Assembly (NCBI RefSeq): GCF_019457885.1
Contig: NZ_JAHZST010000002.1
Span: forward strand, 248,001 to 312,000
DNA: 64,000 bases
Direction: 5' to 3'
DNA from: Shewanella nanhaiensis
GTDB lineage: Bacteria > Pseudomonadota > Gammaproteobacteria > Enterobacterales > Shewanellaceae
Shown: in pieces, positions 54,491-62,508 of the stretch
Position numbering within the stretch: the first letter of the stretch is position 1
Layout: each line of letters begins with the position of its first letter
Notes under the pieces: generated by a model
Told to the model about the DNA's origin: nothing
What the model saw: only the letters and a program-made list of their open reading frames with translations
The model's database searches: none
Program-made: the position numbers and the translations under genes

Positions 54491-55435
54491 TTATATCCAA
54501 GACTTAATAGAGCCACGTAACCTCTCTTCACGACCACAGCCTTTTCCTGCATTACAGCTTTCGAGCGCACTCATCATATGATCGATAAATCGCTGACTAG
54601 CTAGACTGATAAAGCGCCTTGAGGGATAAACTAAGTAGCACTTACCCACATAGGGCTCCACATCTTCAAACAACATGGTTAACTCACCGCGCTCAACGTG
54701 TTCTCGGGTCAATGCTAAGGGAAGAAAGGCGATGCCGCGTCCAGTTAAGCTCGCCTCTAAACAGAGCTGAATACTGTTGAGACATAAGTTACCCTTCACT
54801 GCGATTTTCATCTCATTGCCAAATGGCACCTCATTGAAAATTCGCCCATTAGGGTATCGAAACAGAATTGAGTTATGCTTTGCGAGATCTTCAGGTAACA
54901 GCGGTGTTCCCGCTTTAGCCAGATAATCTGGGCTAGCAACAAAATGCAGCTCTTCAGTTATCATCTCCCGAGCAACCATCTCATTTTCATTAAATGAATC
55001 TTCAACCATAAAGGCAAGATCGATATTGTTGCGGATCATATCTTGAGGCTCAGTGCTAACAATCAGCTCCACCGTTAGCTCAGGATTATGGTCCATAAAG
55101 TCAAAGATGCCGTTGGCAATATCGAGCAACTCAGGCACTGGAAAGATAAGAATACGTAGATGCCCACCGATCTCCGCTTCCGTGTCGGTCAACTCCACAA
55201 GGGTCTGTTCAAGATCCCCTAAAATGGACAAGGTTTTATCGTAAAAATGGCTGCCCGACGCCGTTAACGTCATAGAACGACTCTGGCGATGAAATAACTT
55301 GATGTTGAGATCGTCCTCCAAGATCTGCAAACGACGACTCACAGTAGATTTGGGTAGATTAAGCAGATCGGCCGCTTCCACTAAACTGCCAGTTTCTACA
55401 ATACGATGAAACAGGGCGATATCTTCAGTTTTCAT
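54491..55435 (-). CDS. LysR-family regulator, divergent from the RND operon
   Basis: The N-terminal helix-turn-helix is LFHRIVETGSLVEAADLLNL, PKSTVSRRLQILEDDLNIKL, followed by FHRQSRSMTLTASG. The effector domain includes GHLRILIFPVPE and GRGIAFLPLAL. The divergent arrangement with the RND adaptor/pump genes and the palindrome between them point to local control of that pump. Typical length (314) for the family. Confidence 0.9.
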   Translation of the reverse strand: MKTEDIALFHRIVETGSLVEAADLLNLPKSTVSRRLQILEDDLNIKLFHRQSRSMTLTASGSHFYDKTLSILGDLEQTLVELTDTEAEIGGHLRILIFPVPELLDIANGIFDFMDHNPELTVELIVSTEPQDMIRNNIDLAFMVEDSFNENEMVAREMITEELHFVASPDYLAKAGTPLLPEDLAKHNSILFRYPNGRIFNEVPFGNEMKIAVKGNLCLNSIQLCLEASLTGRGIAFLPLALTREHVERGELTMLFEDVEPYVGKCYLVYPSRRFISLASQRFIDHMMSALESCNAGKGCGREERLRGSIKSWI

Positions 55436-55519
55436 AATCTATTCTCACGACTCCAGAGCGCTAAACCGATAACAAAATACACTATGCTCACGCTTAGTGT
55501 TAACAATCAAGCCTATTAG

Positions 55520-55536
55520 GTTCCATTTAATGGAAC
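55520..55536. promoter_or_regulatory. Candidate operator between the LysR and RND genes
   Basis: GTTCCATTTAATGGAAC is a perfect 17-base palindrome in the divergent intergenic region. Related half-sites (ATTCCA at 55542-55547 and TGGAAC at 55618-55623) lie nearby. Such symmetric sites are a common form for LysR binding. Confidence 0.5.
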
Positions 55537-55629
55537 TTATAATTCCACATCATCCCGTTTTATTCAATAAAAGATACTGCTATCTTTGCCAACCTTGATT
55601 ACATTCTGTCACATATATGGAACTGGGCT

Positions 55630-56712
55630 ATGACACTCCTGCCAAAACTACTCCCTCTTTTTATCACCGCCGCCATGTTAGCAGGTTGCAGCACAGAGTC
55701 AGTTGAACTCACACCTGAGACAATAAGACCCGTTAAGCTGCTTGAGATAAGCGATATTAATGCCGCCTCCATGCGCGAATTCCCGGCTAAAGTAGCCGCG
55801 ACTAAGCAGGCGGATCTCGCTTTTCGAGTCTCGGGGCACTTAGTCGATCTCTCGCTAGTTGAGGGGCAGTCAGTGAAAAAGGGCGAGCTACTGGCTCGCT
55901 TAGACGACAGGGATGCACGCAACACCTTGCTTAATCGTGAGGCTGAGTATGATCTTGCCGAAGCTGACTACCAACGCAAAGGCGAGCTACTTCGTCGCAC
56001 CTTAATCTCTCAAGCCGATTATGACCTTGCCAAGGCTCAGTTAAAGTCGGCGAAAGCGGCACTGGCCAATGCACAAGATCAGCTAAGTTACACCGAGTTA
56101 AAGGCACCCTATGCAGGTACTGTCGCTAAAATATCAACCGATAATTACCAGATGGTGCAAGCTAATCAAGCCATTCTTCTGCTACAGAAAGATCGTAATA
56201 TCGATGTGGTGATTCAGGTACCTGAATCTCTGGCAAGCCAGGTGGCGCAGCTAAACAATAAGTTGGGCTCTCAAGCTAAGGTGGTCTTCGCCAATCAACC
56301 GAAGAGAAGCTACCCAGCTCTCTTAAAGGAGCATGCGACTCAGGTGACCACAGGCACCCAAAGTTACGAAGTGGTGTTTACTCTGCCTCAACCTGAGGAC
56401 GTCAAGATCCTTCCAGGCATGAGCGCTGAGCTTAAGCTAGATCTCTCCTCCACAGGAGAGCTGAAGACTGGTGCTGTCTTGCCAGCCAGTGCAATCATGA
56501 AGCGAGATGAAGACGGTAAAAATATCGTCTGGCTTTATCAAGATGACAAGGGAAGCGTTGCTCCATCTGTGGTCACACTAGGCAAGGTCACTACAGAGGG
56601 GATCGAGATCCTTAATGGTGTCGATGCAGGTGATAAGGTTGTGGTTGCTGGCGTGCAGTACCTCTCAGCCGATCAGCTCGTTAAGCCGCTACGCTGGCAA
56701 CGTGGAGTTTAA
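55630..56712 (+). CDS. RND efflux periplasmic adaptor lipoprotein
   Basis: The lipobox is LAGC, so the protein is anchored in the inner membrane. The membrane-fusion architecture is present: the biotinyl-lipoyl strand pair (FRVSGHLVDLSLVEGQSVKK, GELLARLDDRDA), an alpha-helical hairpin, the second lipoyl strand (LSYTELKAPYAGTVAKI) and a beta-barrel (PGMSAELKLDLS). Three bases separate it from the RND permease gene. It bridges the pump to an outer-membrane channel, probably TolC, not encoded here. Confidence 0.93.
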   Translation: MTLLPKLLPLFITAAMLAGCSTESVELTPETIRPVKLLEISDINAASMREFPAKVAATKQADLAFRVSGHLVDLSLVEGQSVKKGELLARLDDRDARNTLLNREAEYDLAEADYQRKGELLRRTLISQADYDLAKAQLKSAKAALANAQDQLSYTELKAPYAGTVAKISTDNYQMVQANQAILLLQKDRNIDVVIQVPESLASQVAQLNNKLGSQAKVVFANQPKRSYPALLKEHATQVTTGTQSYEVVFTLPQPEDVKILPGMSAELKLDLSSTGELKTGAVLPASAIMKRDEDGKNIVWLYQDDKGSVAPSVVTLGKVTTEGIEILNGVDAGDKVVVAGVQYLSADQLVKPLRWQRGV

Positions 56713-56715
56713 TCG

Positions 56716-59700
56716 ATGAATTTTGCCGAATACGCCATAAAACATAAAGTCGTCAGCTGGATGTTTGCCCTACTACTGCTAGTCGGTGGTAGCATCTCAT
56801 TTCTGGGCTTAGGCCAACTTGAATTTCCCGAGTTCACCATTAAACAGGCACTGGTTGTCACCGCCTACCCCGGAGCTTCACCTGAACAGGTTGAGGAGGA
56901 GGTTACCCTTCCCCTTGAGGACGCGCTACAGCAGCTCGATGCAATCAAACATATCACCTCAGTTAACAGTGCTGGCTTATCTCAGATAGAGATTGAGATT
57001 AAAGAGAACTACGATGCCACTGAGCTTCCTCAGGTTTGGGATGAAGTGCGCCGTAAGATCAATGATAAGACAAGCGCACTGCCACCAGGGGTGTTAACAC
57101 CATCAGTCATTGACGATTTCGGCGATGTATATGGCATTTTACTTAATGCCAGCGGTGATGGTTATAGCAATCGTGAGCTGCAAAATTATGCCGACTTTCT
57201 CAGGCGTGAGCTTGTGCTCGTCGACGGTATAAAGAAGGTCACTATCGCCGGTAAAATAGATGAACAGGTGATGGTTGAGATATCCCAGCAAAAACTCAAC
57301 GCCATGGGACTCGATCAAGACTATATCTATAGCCTAATCAATAGCCAGAATGTGGTTTCAAATGCAGGAAGCATACGGGTCGGTGACAATCGGATCCGAA
57401 TTCATCCCACTGGAGAGTTCACTCAAGTAGAGCAGATGGAGCGCCTGCTTATCAGTAAACCTGGCAGCACCAAGCTGGTTTATTTAGGCGACATCGCCAA
57501 CATTTATAAAGCGTTAGATGAAACGCCGGATAATATTTATCACGGTAACGGGCAAGATGCACTCTCAATTGGCATCGCCTTCTCCAGTGGCGTCAACGTG
57601 GTTGAAGTGGGTAAAGAGGTCAACGCTAGACTACTTGAGCTCGACAGCGAGCGCCCTATCGGTATCGAATTAACCACAGTGTATGATCAGAGTAAGATGG
57701 TCGATCAGACTGTCAGTGGCTTTTTAGTCAATCTCGCTGAGTCCATCGCCATTGTGATCGGCGTACTGCTTATCTTTATGGGAGTACGCTCTGGCCTACT
57801 GATGGGATTAGTCTTGCTGCTGACCATACTGGGCACATTTATCGTGATGAACATACTCAATATTGAGTTACAGATCATCTCTCTCGGCGCCCTTATCATC
57901 GCTTTAGGTATGCTGGTCGACAACGCTATTGTGGTTACCGAAGGGATCTTAATCGGGATCAAGCGGGGACAAACTCGACTAGAAACCGCCAAAGAGGTGA
58001 TCACTCAAACCCAGTGGCCTCTACTAGGCGCGACAATAATCGCCATTATCGCCTTTGCACCTATCGGTCTGTCAGATAACGCCACCGGTGAGTTTTGTGC
58101 TTCCCTATTTCAGGTGCTGTTGATCTCGCTGTTTATCAGCTGGATCACCGCCATGACCCTCACCCCCTTCTTCTGTAACTTGATGTTCAAAGATGGGGAG
58201 GTGAGTGAAGATGAGGATAACGACCCATACAAGGGCTGGTTATTTCAGCTCTACCGTAGCAGCCTCAACTTAGCGATGCGATTTCGAGTGATAACGCTGT
58301 TACTTGTGATTGGTGCGCTTATCGGCTCAATGGCGGGAGCGGGTAACCTGAAAAATGTCTTCTTTCCAGCTTCGAACACACCTATGTTTTTTGTCGATGT
58401 GTGGATGCCAGAGGGCACAGATATTAAAGCAACAGAACAACTTTTCAGCCGAATTGAGAAAGATCTTTTACAGCAGCAGGCCGAGCAAGATATTGGCTTG
58501 GTCAACCTCACTAGCGTAATAGGTCAAGGCGCGCAAAGATTCGTGCTCTCCTACGTACCAGAAAAAGGCTATAACGCCTATGGTCAACTATTGATAGAGA
58601 TGACTGATCTTGTGACGTTAAACCGCTATATGCGCATTTTAGAGAGTGAGCTTAGCCACAAATATCCGGAAGCTGAATATCGCTTTAAGTATATGGAGAA
58701 CGGCCCGAGTCCAGCAGCCAAGATTGAAGCCCGTTTCTTTGGTGAAGATCCAGCAGTATTAAGAACACTGGCCTCACAGGCTGAAGCTATCTTAAAGGCT
58801 GAGCCGACCGCCGTTGGCGTAAGGCATAACTGGCGCAATCAAGTCACCTTGGTCCGCCCTCAACTAGCACTGGCGCAGGCTCGTGAAACTGGGATAAGTA
58901 AACAAGATCTCGATGACTCATTGCTAGTGAATTTCAGCGGAAAACAAGTTGGCGTATATCGCGAAAACAGCCATCTAATGCCGATAATTGCCCGAGCTCC
59001 CGACAGTGAACGACTTGATGCAGACAGCATGTGGAAGCTGCAGATCTGGAGCGCCGATAACAAGGTTTTTGTGCCTGCAACTCAAGTGGTGTCAGAGTTT
59101 TCCACTGAGTGGGAAAACCCCATCATCATGAGACGAGATCGTAAACGTGTACTTGCAGTACTGGCCGATCCGCTCAACGGCAGTGATGAGACCGCTGACT
59201 CAGTATTTAGAAAAGTCCGCAGTGATATCGAAGCAATTCCTCTACCAGCTGGCTATGAGCTGGAGTGGGGCGGAGAGTATGAGACAACTATCGAGGCGCA
59301 AGCTTCAGTCTTTAGCTCAATCCCAATGGGGTATCTGGCGATGTTTATTATCACTGTTTTACTGTTTAACTCTGTCAGACAACCGCTAGTGATCTGGTTT
59401 ACCGTGCCGCTTTCAGTCATAGGTGTGGTATCTGGTCTACTGATTTTCGATGCGCCATTTAGCTTTATGGCACTGCTAGGATTACTGAGTTTAACTGGCA
59501 TGATAGTGAAAAACGGCATTGTTTTGGTCGACCAGATAAATCTGGAGTTAAGCAGCGGAAAAGATCCCTACTGGGCGGTTGTTGATTCATCCGTGAGTCG
59601 TGTACGCCCAGTACTAATGGCCGCTATAACCACGATGCTCGGCATGGTCCCTCTGTTATCCGATGCCTTCTTTGGCTCAATGGCTATTACCATTATCTTC

Positions 59701-59802
59701 GGGTTAGGCTTCGCTTCAGTATTGACCTTAATCGTACTGCCTGTGACCTACACCTTAGTGTTCCGCATTCCTTATTTAGGGGATAGGAAACTTATGAAAT
59801 AG
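56716..59802 (+). CDS. RND-family efflux permease (HAE1/AcrB-like)
   Basis: At 1028 residues with twelve membrane segments and two large periplasmic loops, the protein has RND motifs: ASPEQVEEEVTLPLEDALQQ, the TM4 region GALIIALGMLVDNAIVV with the proton-path aspartate, and GLLSLTGMIVKNGIVLVDQI and a conserved VSRVRPVLMAAITTMLGMVP in the second half. It takes drugs, bile salts or similar molecules from the periplasm or membrane and exports them using the proton gradient. It is encoded directly after the adaptor, and the divergent LysR gene is the likely controller. Confidence 0.95.
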   Translation: MNFAEYAIKHKVVSWMFALLLLVGGSISFLGLGQLEFPEFTIKQALVVTAYPGASPEQVEEEVTLPLEDALQQLDAIKHITSVNSAGLSQIEIEIKENYDATELPQVWDEVRRKINDKTSALPPGVLTPSVIDDFGDVYGILLNASGDGYSNRELQNYADFLRRELVLVDGIKKVTIAGKIDEQVMVEISQQKLNAMGLDQDYIYSLINSQNVVSNAGSIRVGDNRIRIHPTGEFTQVEQMERLLISKPGSTKLVYLGDIANIYKALDETPDNIYHGNGQDALSIGIAFSSGVNVVEVGKEVNARLLELDSERPIGIELTTVYDQSKMVDQTVSGFLVNLAESIAIVIGVLLIFMGVRSGLLMGLVLLLTILGTFIVMNILNIELQIISLGALIIALGMLVDNAIVVTEGILIGIKRGQTRLETAKEVITQTQWPLLGATIIAIIAFAPIGLSDNATGEFCASLFQVLLISLFISWITAMTLTPFFCNLMFKDGEVSEDEDNDPYKGWLFQLYRSSLNLAMRFRVITLLLVIGALIGSMAGAGNLKNVFFPASNTPMFFVDVWMPEGTDIKATEQLFSRIEKDLLQQQAEQDIGLVNLTSVIGQGAQRFVLSYVPEKGYNAYGQLLIEMTDLVTLNRYMRILESELSHKYPEAEYRFKYMENGPSPAAKIEARFFGEDPAVLRTLASQAEAILKAEPTAVGVRHNWRNQVTLVRPQLALAQARETGISKQDLDDSLLVNFSGKQVGVYRENSHLMPIIARAPDSERLDADSMWKLQIWSADNKVFVPATQVVSEFSTEWENPIIMRRDRKRVLAVLADPLNGSDETADSVFRKVRSDIEAIPLPAGYELEWGGEYETTIEAQASVFSSIPMGYLAMFIITVLLFNSVRQPLVIWFTVPLSVIGVVSGLLIFDAPFSFMALLGLLSLTGMIVKNGIVLVDQINLELSSGKDPYWAVVDSSVSRVRPVLMAAITTMLGMVPLLSDAFFGSMAITIIFGLGFASVLTLIVLPVTYTLVFRIPYLGDRKLMK

Positions 59803-59861
59803 GAGGTACACAGACAGCAAACCCATTACTAGAAAATACCCAATAACTGCTTCCCGGCAGA

Positions 59862-59890
59862 CCCGATCCAGCAATGGATCGGGATCTTTC
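59862..59890 (+). terminator. Terminator of the RND operon
   Basis: CCCGATCC pairs with GGATCGGG around AGCAAT, followed by ATCTTTC, about 60 bases past the stop. Confidence 0.65.
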
Positions 59891-60008
59891 ATTGAAAACA
59901 CTGCATTCCCCTTAGCTTGATATGATGGCCAATAAACAAATCCTCACCAAAAAGTCGATTATTGATTTAGAATAACTTCTGCGACTGAGTTTCAAGATAG
60001 GAAACCCG

Positions 60009-60359
60009 ATGAATCAAGCAACCAAAGCCTCTCTTATCTCCGCTTTCATCTGTCCAGGCGGCGGGCATTTTTACCTGAAACGCTATAACACGGGCACCTT
60101 GCTCAGTGTGGTGACCTTGGGGGCCCTGATCTACCTGCTAAATCAAGCCATCGCCCGCGCTCAAGATATTTCACAGCAGATAATCAGCGGCCAACTGCCT
60201 TTAGATCTCAGTGTGATCTATCCTCTTATCACCCAGCCACCCGCTGCAGAGCAAGCGCTCTACAGCAATATTGCCTTAGTCGCCTTTGCAATCTCCTGGT
60301 TCGTTGGCGTTATCGATGCTTATCGGTTAGGTGCTATTGCAGATAAAGCTGCAGAGTAA
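60009..60359 (+). CDS. Small membrane protein of unknown function
   Basis: The 116-residue product has three membrane segments. The first carries SAFICPGGGHFYLKRYNTGT, a glycine-rich PGGGHFYL motif that resembles TM2-domain-like or DUF5683-like proteins; the last ends in FVGVIDAYRLG. These are usually small inner-membrane proteins of unknown role. The gene is a single unit with a strong terminator. Confidence 0.7.
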   Translation: MNQATKASLISAFICPGGGHFYLKRYNTGTLLSVVTLGALIYLLNQAIARAQDISQQIISGQLPLDLSVIYPLITQPPAAEQALYSNIALVAFAISWFVGVIDAYRLGAIADKAAE

Positions 60360-60387
60360 ACATATTTCAGAACAAGACAGTAAAATA

Positions 60388-60424
60388 AAAAAACGGCCAA
60401 ACAGATATCTGTTTGGCCGTTTTA
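60388..60424. terminator. Bidirectional terminator
   Basis: A perfect palindrome with arms ACGGCCAAACAGAT and ATCTGTTTGGCCGT (60393-60420), bounded by A-runs on one side and T-runs on the other, lies between converging genes. It suits both the 60009 gene and the 60448 gene. Confidence 0.9.
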
Positions 60425-60447
60425 TTAGCTTAAATGATTAACCCTTT

Positions 60448-60753
60448 TCAGCACCCCTGTTTGAGCGAGGATGTCTTAGAGAAATCATGCTGAGTCGAGG
60501 GAAGGTTAACTTTGTAGAGCTTAGCAGGCGTATTTTTTGAGAACTGATAGTCACTGCTTGCCGCAGCCGTTTTAGAAAAATCATGTCGAGTAGAGGGTTT
60601 CATCAACTGATTTCCAGTAGCGGGCTTATTTTTAGAAAAATCATAACTGGCTTTTGCCGCTGCAGTCTTAGAAAAATCAGGCTTCTCTGCTAAAGCAAAA
60701 GTAGAAGCAAAGACAAGGACTGCAGATAAGGTCAGGCTGGTTAACAACTTCAT
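60448..60753 (-). CDS. Small secreted protein with DFSKT/FSKN repeats
   Basis: From the ATG at 60753 (GGAG ribosome site) the product has 101 residues. A signal peptide ends near ALA. The mature part is built from a repeat of about 16-22 residues with the core (D/Y)xFSK: PDFSKTAAA, YDFSKNKPA, HDFSKTAAAS, YQFSKNTPA and HDFSKTSS. A two-step alternation of DFSKT and xFSKN is visible, and it ends in a single Cys. I do not recognise a family. The region upstream holds a related small secreted protein. Confidence 0.7.
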   Translation of the reverse strand: MKLLTSLTLSAVLVFASTFALAEKPDFSKTAAAKASYDFSKNKPATGNQLMKPSTRHDFSKTAAASSDYQFSKNTPAKLYKVNLPSTQHDFSKTSSLKQGC

Positions 60754-60943
60754 ATAGAACTCCAATCTTATTGACCACAAGTGTGCAACAACAATCTAAC
60801 TTAAATTGCATCACCAGTGAACAAATGAATTTAATTTCATGCAAATTGATACACTTAGGTTCAATTGCTAAATAAAAACGCTTAAGAGATTTACACTATT
60901 TATCAACTTCAAAATAGTTATCTCATCCAATTCAAAAAGAAAA

Positions 60944-61324
60944 TTAAGCGATTGGAGGGCGAATAGTCGGAATGGGCTCGGTAGTCAAAATAGACCATGA
61001 CCGATTCGGTATTGGTTCAGAGGAGATTATTTGAATTAAATCTAGCGATGAGTAAGCAACAATTCCCGTCAGCAGAGTGCAGTGTGCTACACAGTGGCCA
61101 CTGGCTAAAATCATACAAGGTTGATCACACTGCACTATTTGACCATCAGAAAAGGCTTCAGCTGTAGTCTCAACAGGACTGATCACAAGTGATACAGATG
61201 ATGTTTGTTGAGTCGCTTTATGGTTCATAGAGTGAATAAACTCAGGCATGGCCATCGCTGGAGACATTAAATTCTGTCCAACAAGCGCGATAAATAACAG
61301 CAGATGTATGATCTGTTTTACCAT
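60944..61324 (-). CDS. Small secreted Cys-rich protein of unknown function
   Basis: A signal peptide (MVKQIIHLLLFIALVGQNL, ending at AMA) precedes a mature part of about 100 residues. Four Cys cluster in CDQPCMILASGHCVAHC, with histidines, a pattern that could bind metal. The C-terminus is proline-rich (SEPIPNRSWSILTTEPIPTIRPP). I do not recognise the family; it has some resemblance in plan to short secreted metal-response proteins. Confidence 0.6.
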   Translation of the reverse strand: MVKQIIHLLLFIALVGQNLMSPAMAMPEFIHSMNHKATQQTSSVSLVISPVETTAEAFSDGQIVQCDQPCMILASGHCVAHCTLLTGIVAYSSLDLIQIISSEPIPNRSWSILTTEPIPTIRPPIA

Positions 61325-61468
61325 GTAATATTCGCTACAGTCCTGAAATAGCTAATCTTAAAGCAGTACATTGAAAGAGTATTGCTCCACTTACTACCAA
61401 TAGACAAGTCTAGGGTAAATAAGTTGCAGAATCTGAGATAACAAGGGCTAACCGAATAAAAATCAAAC

Positions 61469-61500
61469 AAAAAGCCCAACACTAAACTGTTGGGCTTTTT
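61469..61500 (-). terminator. Terminator of the small Cys-containing gene at 61528
   Basis: AAAAAGCCCAACA and TGTTGGGCTTTTT pair around CTAAAC; on the reverse strand it is followed by GTTTGATTTTT. It lies about 28 bases past the stop codon. Confidence 0.85.
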
Positions 61501-61527
61501 ATGAAACTGATTGTTTCAAGGGAAGAA

Positions 61528-61698
61528 TTAACCTACTGCGCAGGTCTTCTCTTCTTGAATTAGGCCAGCTTCAACAGCGTCGATCGCTTTCTGATCGTGA
61601 TCGTTAGCTGGACAGCCACAAGCGTGCTCACTTGTTGCGTGAAGACGAGCTTGTTCGATGTGCCACTGTGCTACTTTAAGGTGCTGATCTACGTTCAT
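61528..61698 (-). CDS. Short cytoplasmic protein with CGC motif
   Basis: From the ATG at 61698 the product has 56 residues: MNVDQHLKVAQWHIEQARLH and then ATSEHACGCPANDHDQKAID, ending EEKTCAVG. It looks soluble, with three Cys. A longer frame to 61803 is open but has no better start. It is followed by a strong terminator and faces the XRE-cupin regulator gene divergently. Function unknown. Confidence 0.65.
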   Translation of the reverse strand: MNVDQHLKVAQWHIEQARLHATSEHACGCPANDHDQKAIDAVEAGLIQEEKTCAVG

Positions 61699-61891
61699 TT
61701 TGAAACTCCAAATAGTGTTGATATATAAAAGCCGCGCTAAAATATCATCACAAATTGGGTTTACACAAGGATAATACAGACTAAAAAACCAAATTACTGT
61801 CAATATGTTTTAATATTGGAATCTGTAGTCAAGCTGTGTTGATATATTGACTAGTCGTTGCGAGTAAGAATCATTAACAGAGGAAGATAGG

Positions 61892-62437
61892 ATGGCGAAC
61901 CCCATCAATGAAGGTATCAAACGTCTACGGGCTCAACATAAACTGACTCAAATTGAGCTGGCTGAGATGGCAGGGATCCCCAGAGCGACATTGGCTAATA
62001 TGGAGAGTAGTAATAGTAACCCAAGTATCAGTGTGGTGATGAAAGTTGCACAAGCATTAGGCGTAACTGTGGATGACCTCATTACTCAACGCCAATCAGT
62101 GCATGTAACCAAAGTTGAGCGTAAGGATATGCCCGTCTCCCATCAAGATGAGGGCAAATTTATCAGTACTCGTACTAGCCCTATCAGCACGCAAAATCTA
62201 CAGATTAGCGACGTGATCATGATGCCGGGATGCAACACTAAGGGCGTACCACATCCAGAGGGTAGTCATGAGCTGTTTCTCTGTTTGGAGGGCACTGCCA
62301 CACTGGAGGTTCAGGGAGAACTATTTGAGATAGAAGCTGGAAACCTCACCTACTTTAAAGGTCACCTTCCTCACCAATATGGTAATGCCAGTCTCAAACC
62401 GGTCCATGCGATCGTAGTGGTATTTATGCAAAAATAA
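61892..62437 (+). CDS. XRE-family regulator with C-terminal cupin domain
   Basis: The N-terminal helix-turn-helix is LRAQHKLTQIELAEMAGIPR, ATLANMESSNSNPSISVVMK. Residues 110-180 form a cupin (HELFLCLEGTATLEVQ, EAGNLTYFKGHLPHQYGN). Regulators with this fusion often control transport or catabolism genes, with the cupin binding a small ligand. AGAGGAAGATAGG provides the ribosome site. The divergent small gene at 61528-61698 is a plausible target. Confidence 0.9.
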   Translation: MANPINEGIKRLRAQHKLTQIELAEMAGIPRATLANMESSNSNPSISVVMKVAQALGVTVDDLITQRQSVHVTKVERKDMPVSHQDEGKFISTRTSPISTQNLQISDVIMMPGCNTKGVPHPEGSHELFLCLEGTATLEVQGELFEIEAGNLTYFKGHLPHQYGNASLKPVHAIVVVFMQK

Positions 62438-62443
62438 CTCAAT

Positions 62444-62482
62444 AAAAAAGCTAAGAAAACTCAGAGTCCTCTTAGCTTTTTT
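62444..62482. terminator. Bidirectional terminator
   Basis: AAAAAAGCTAAGA and TCTTAGCTTTTTT pair around an interior of 13 bases. It is located between the regulator and the converging metalloprotease gene, with A- and T-runs on either side. Confidence 0.85.
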
Positions 62483-62508
62483 CATCTTTATAGCGCTTGC
62501 TATAACGG

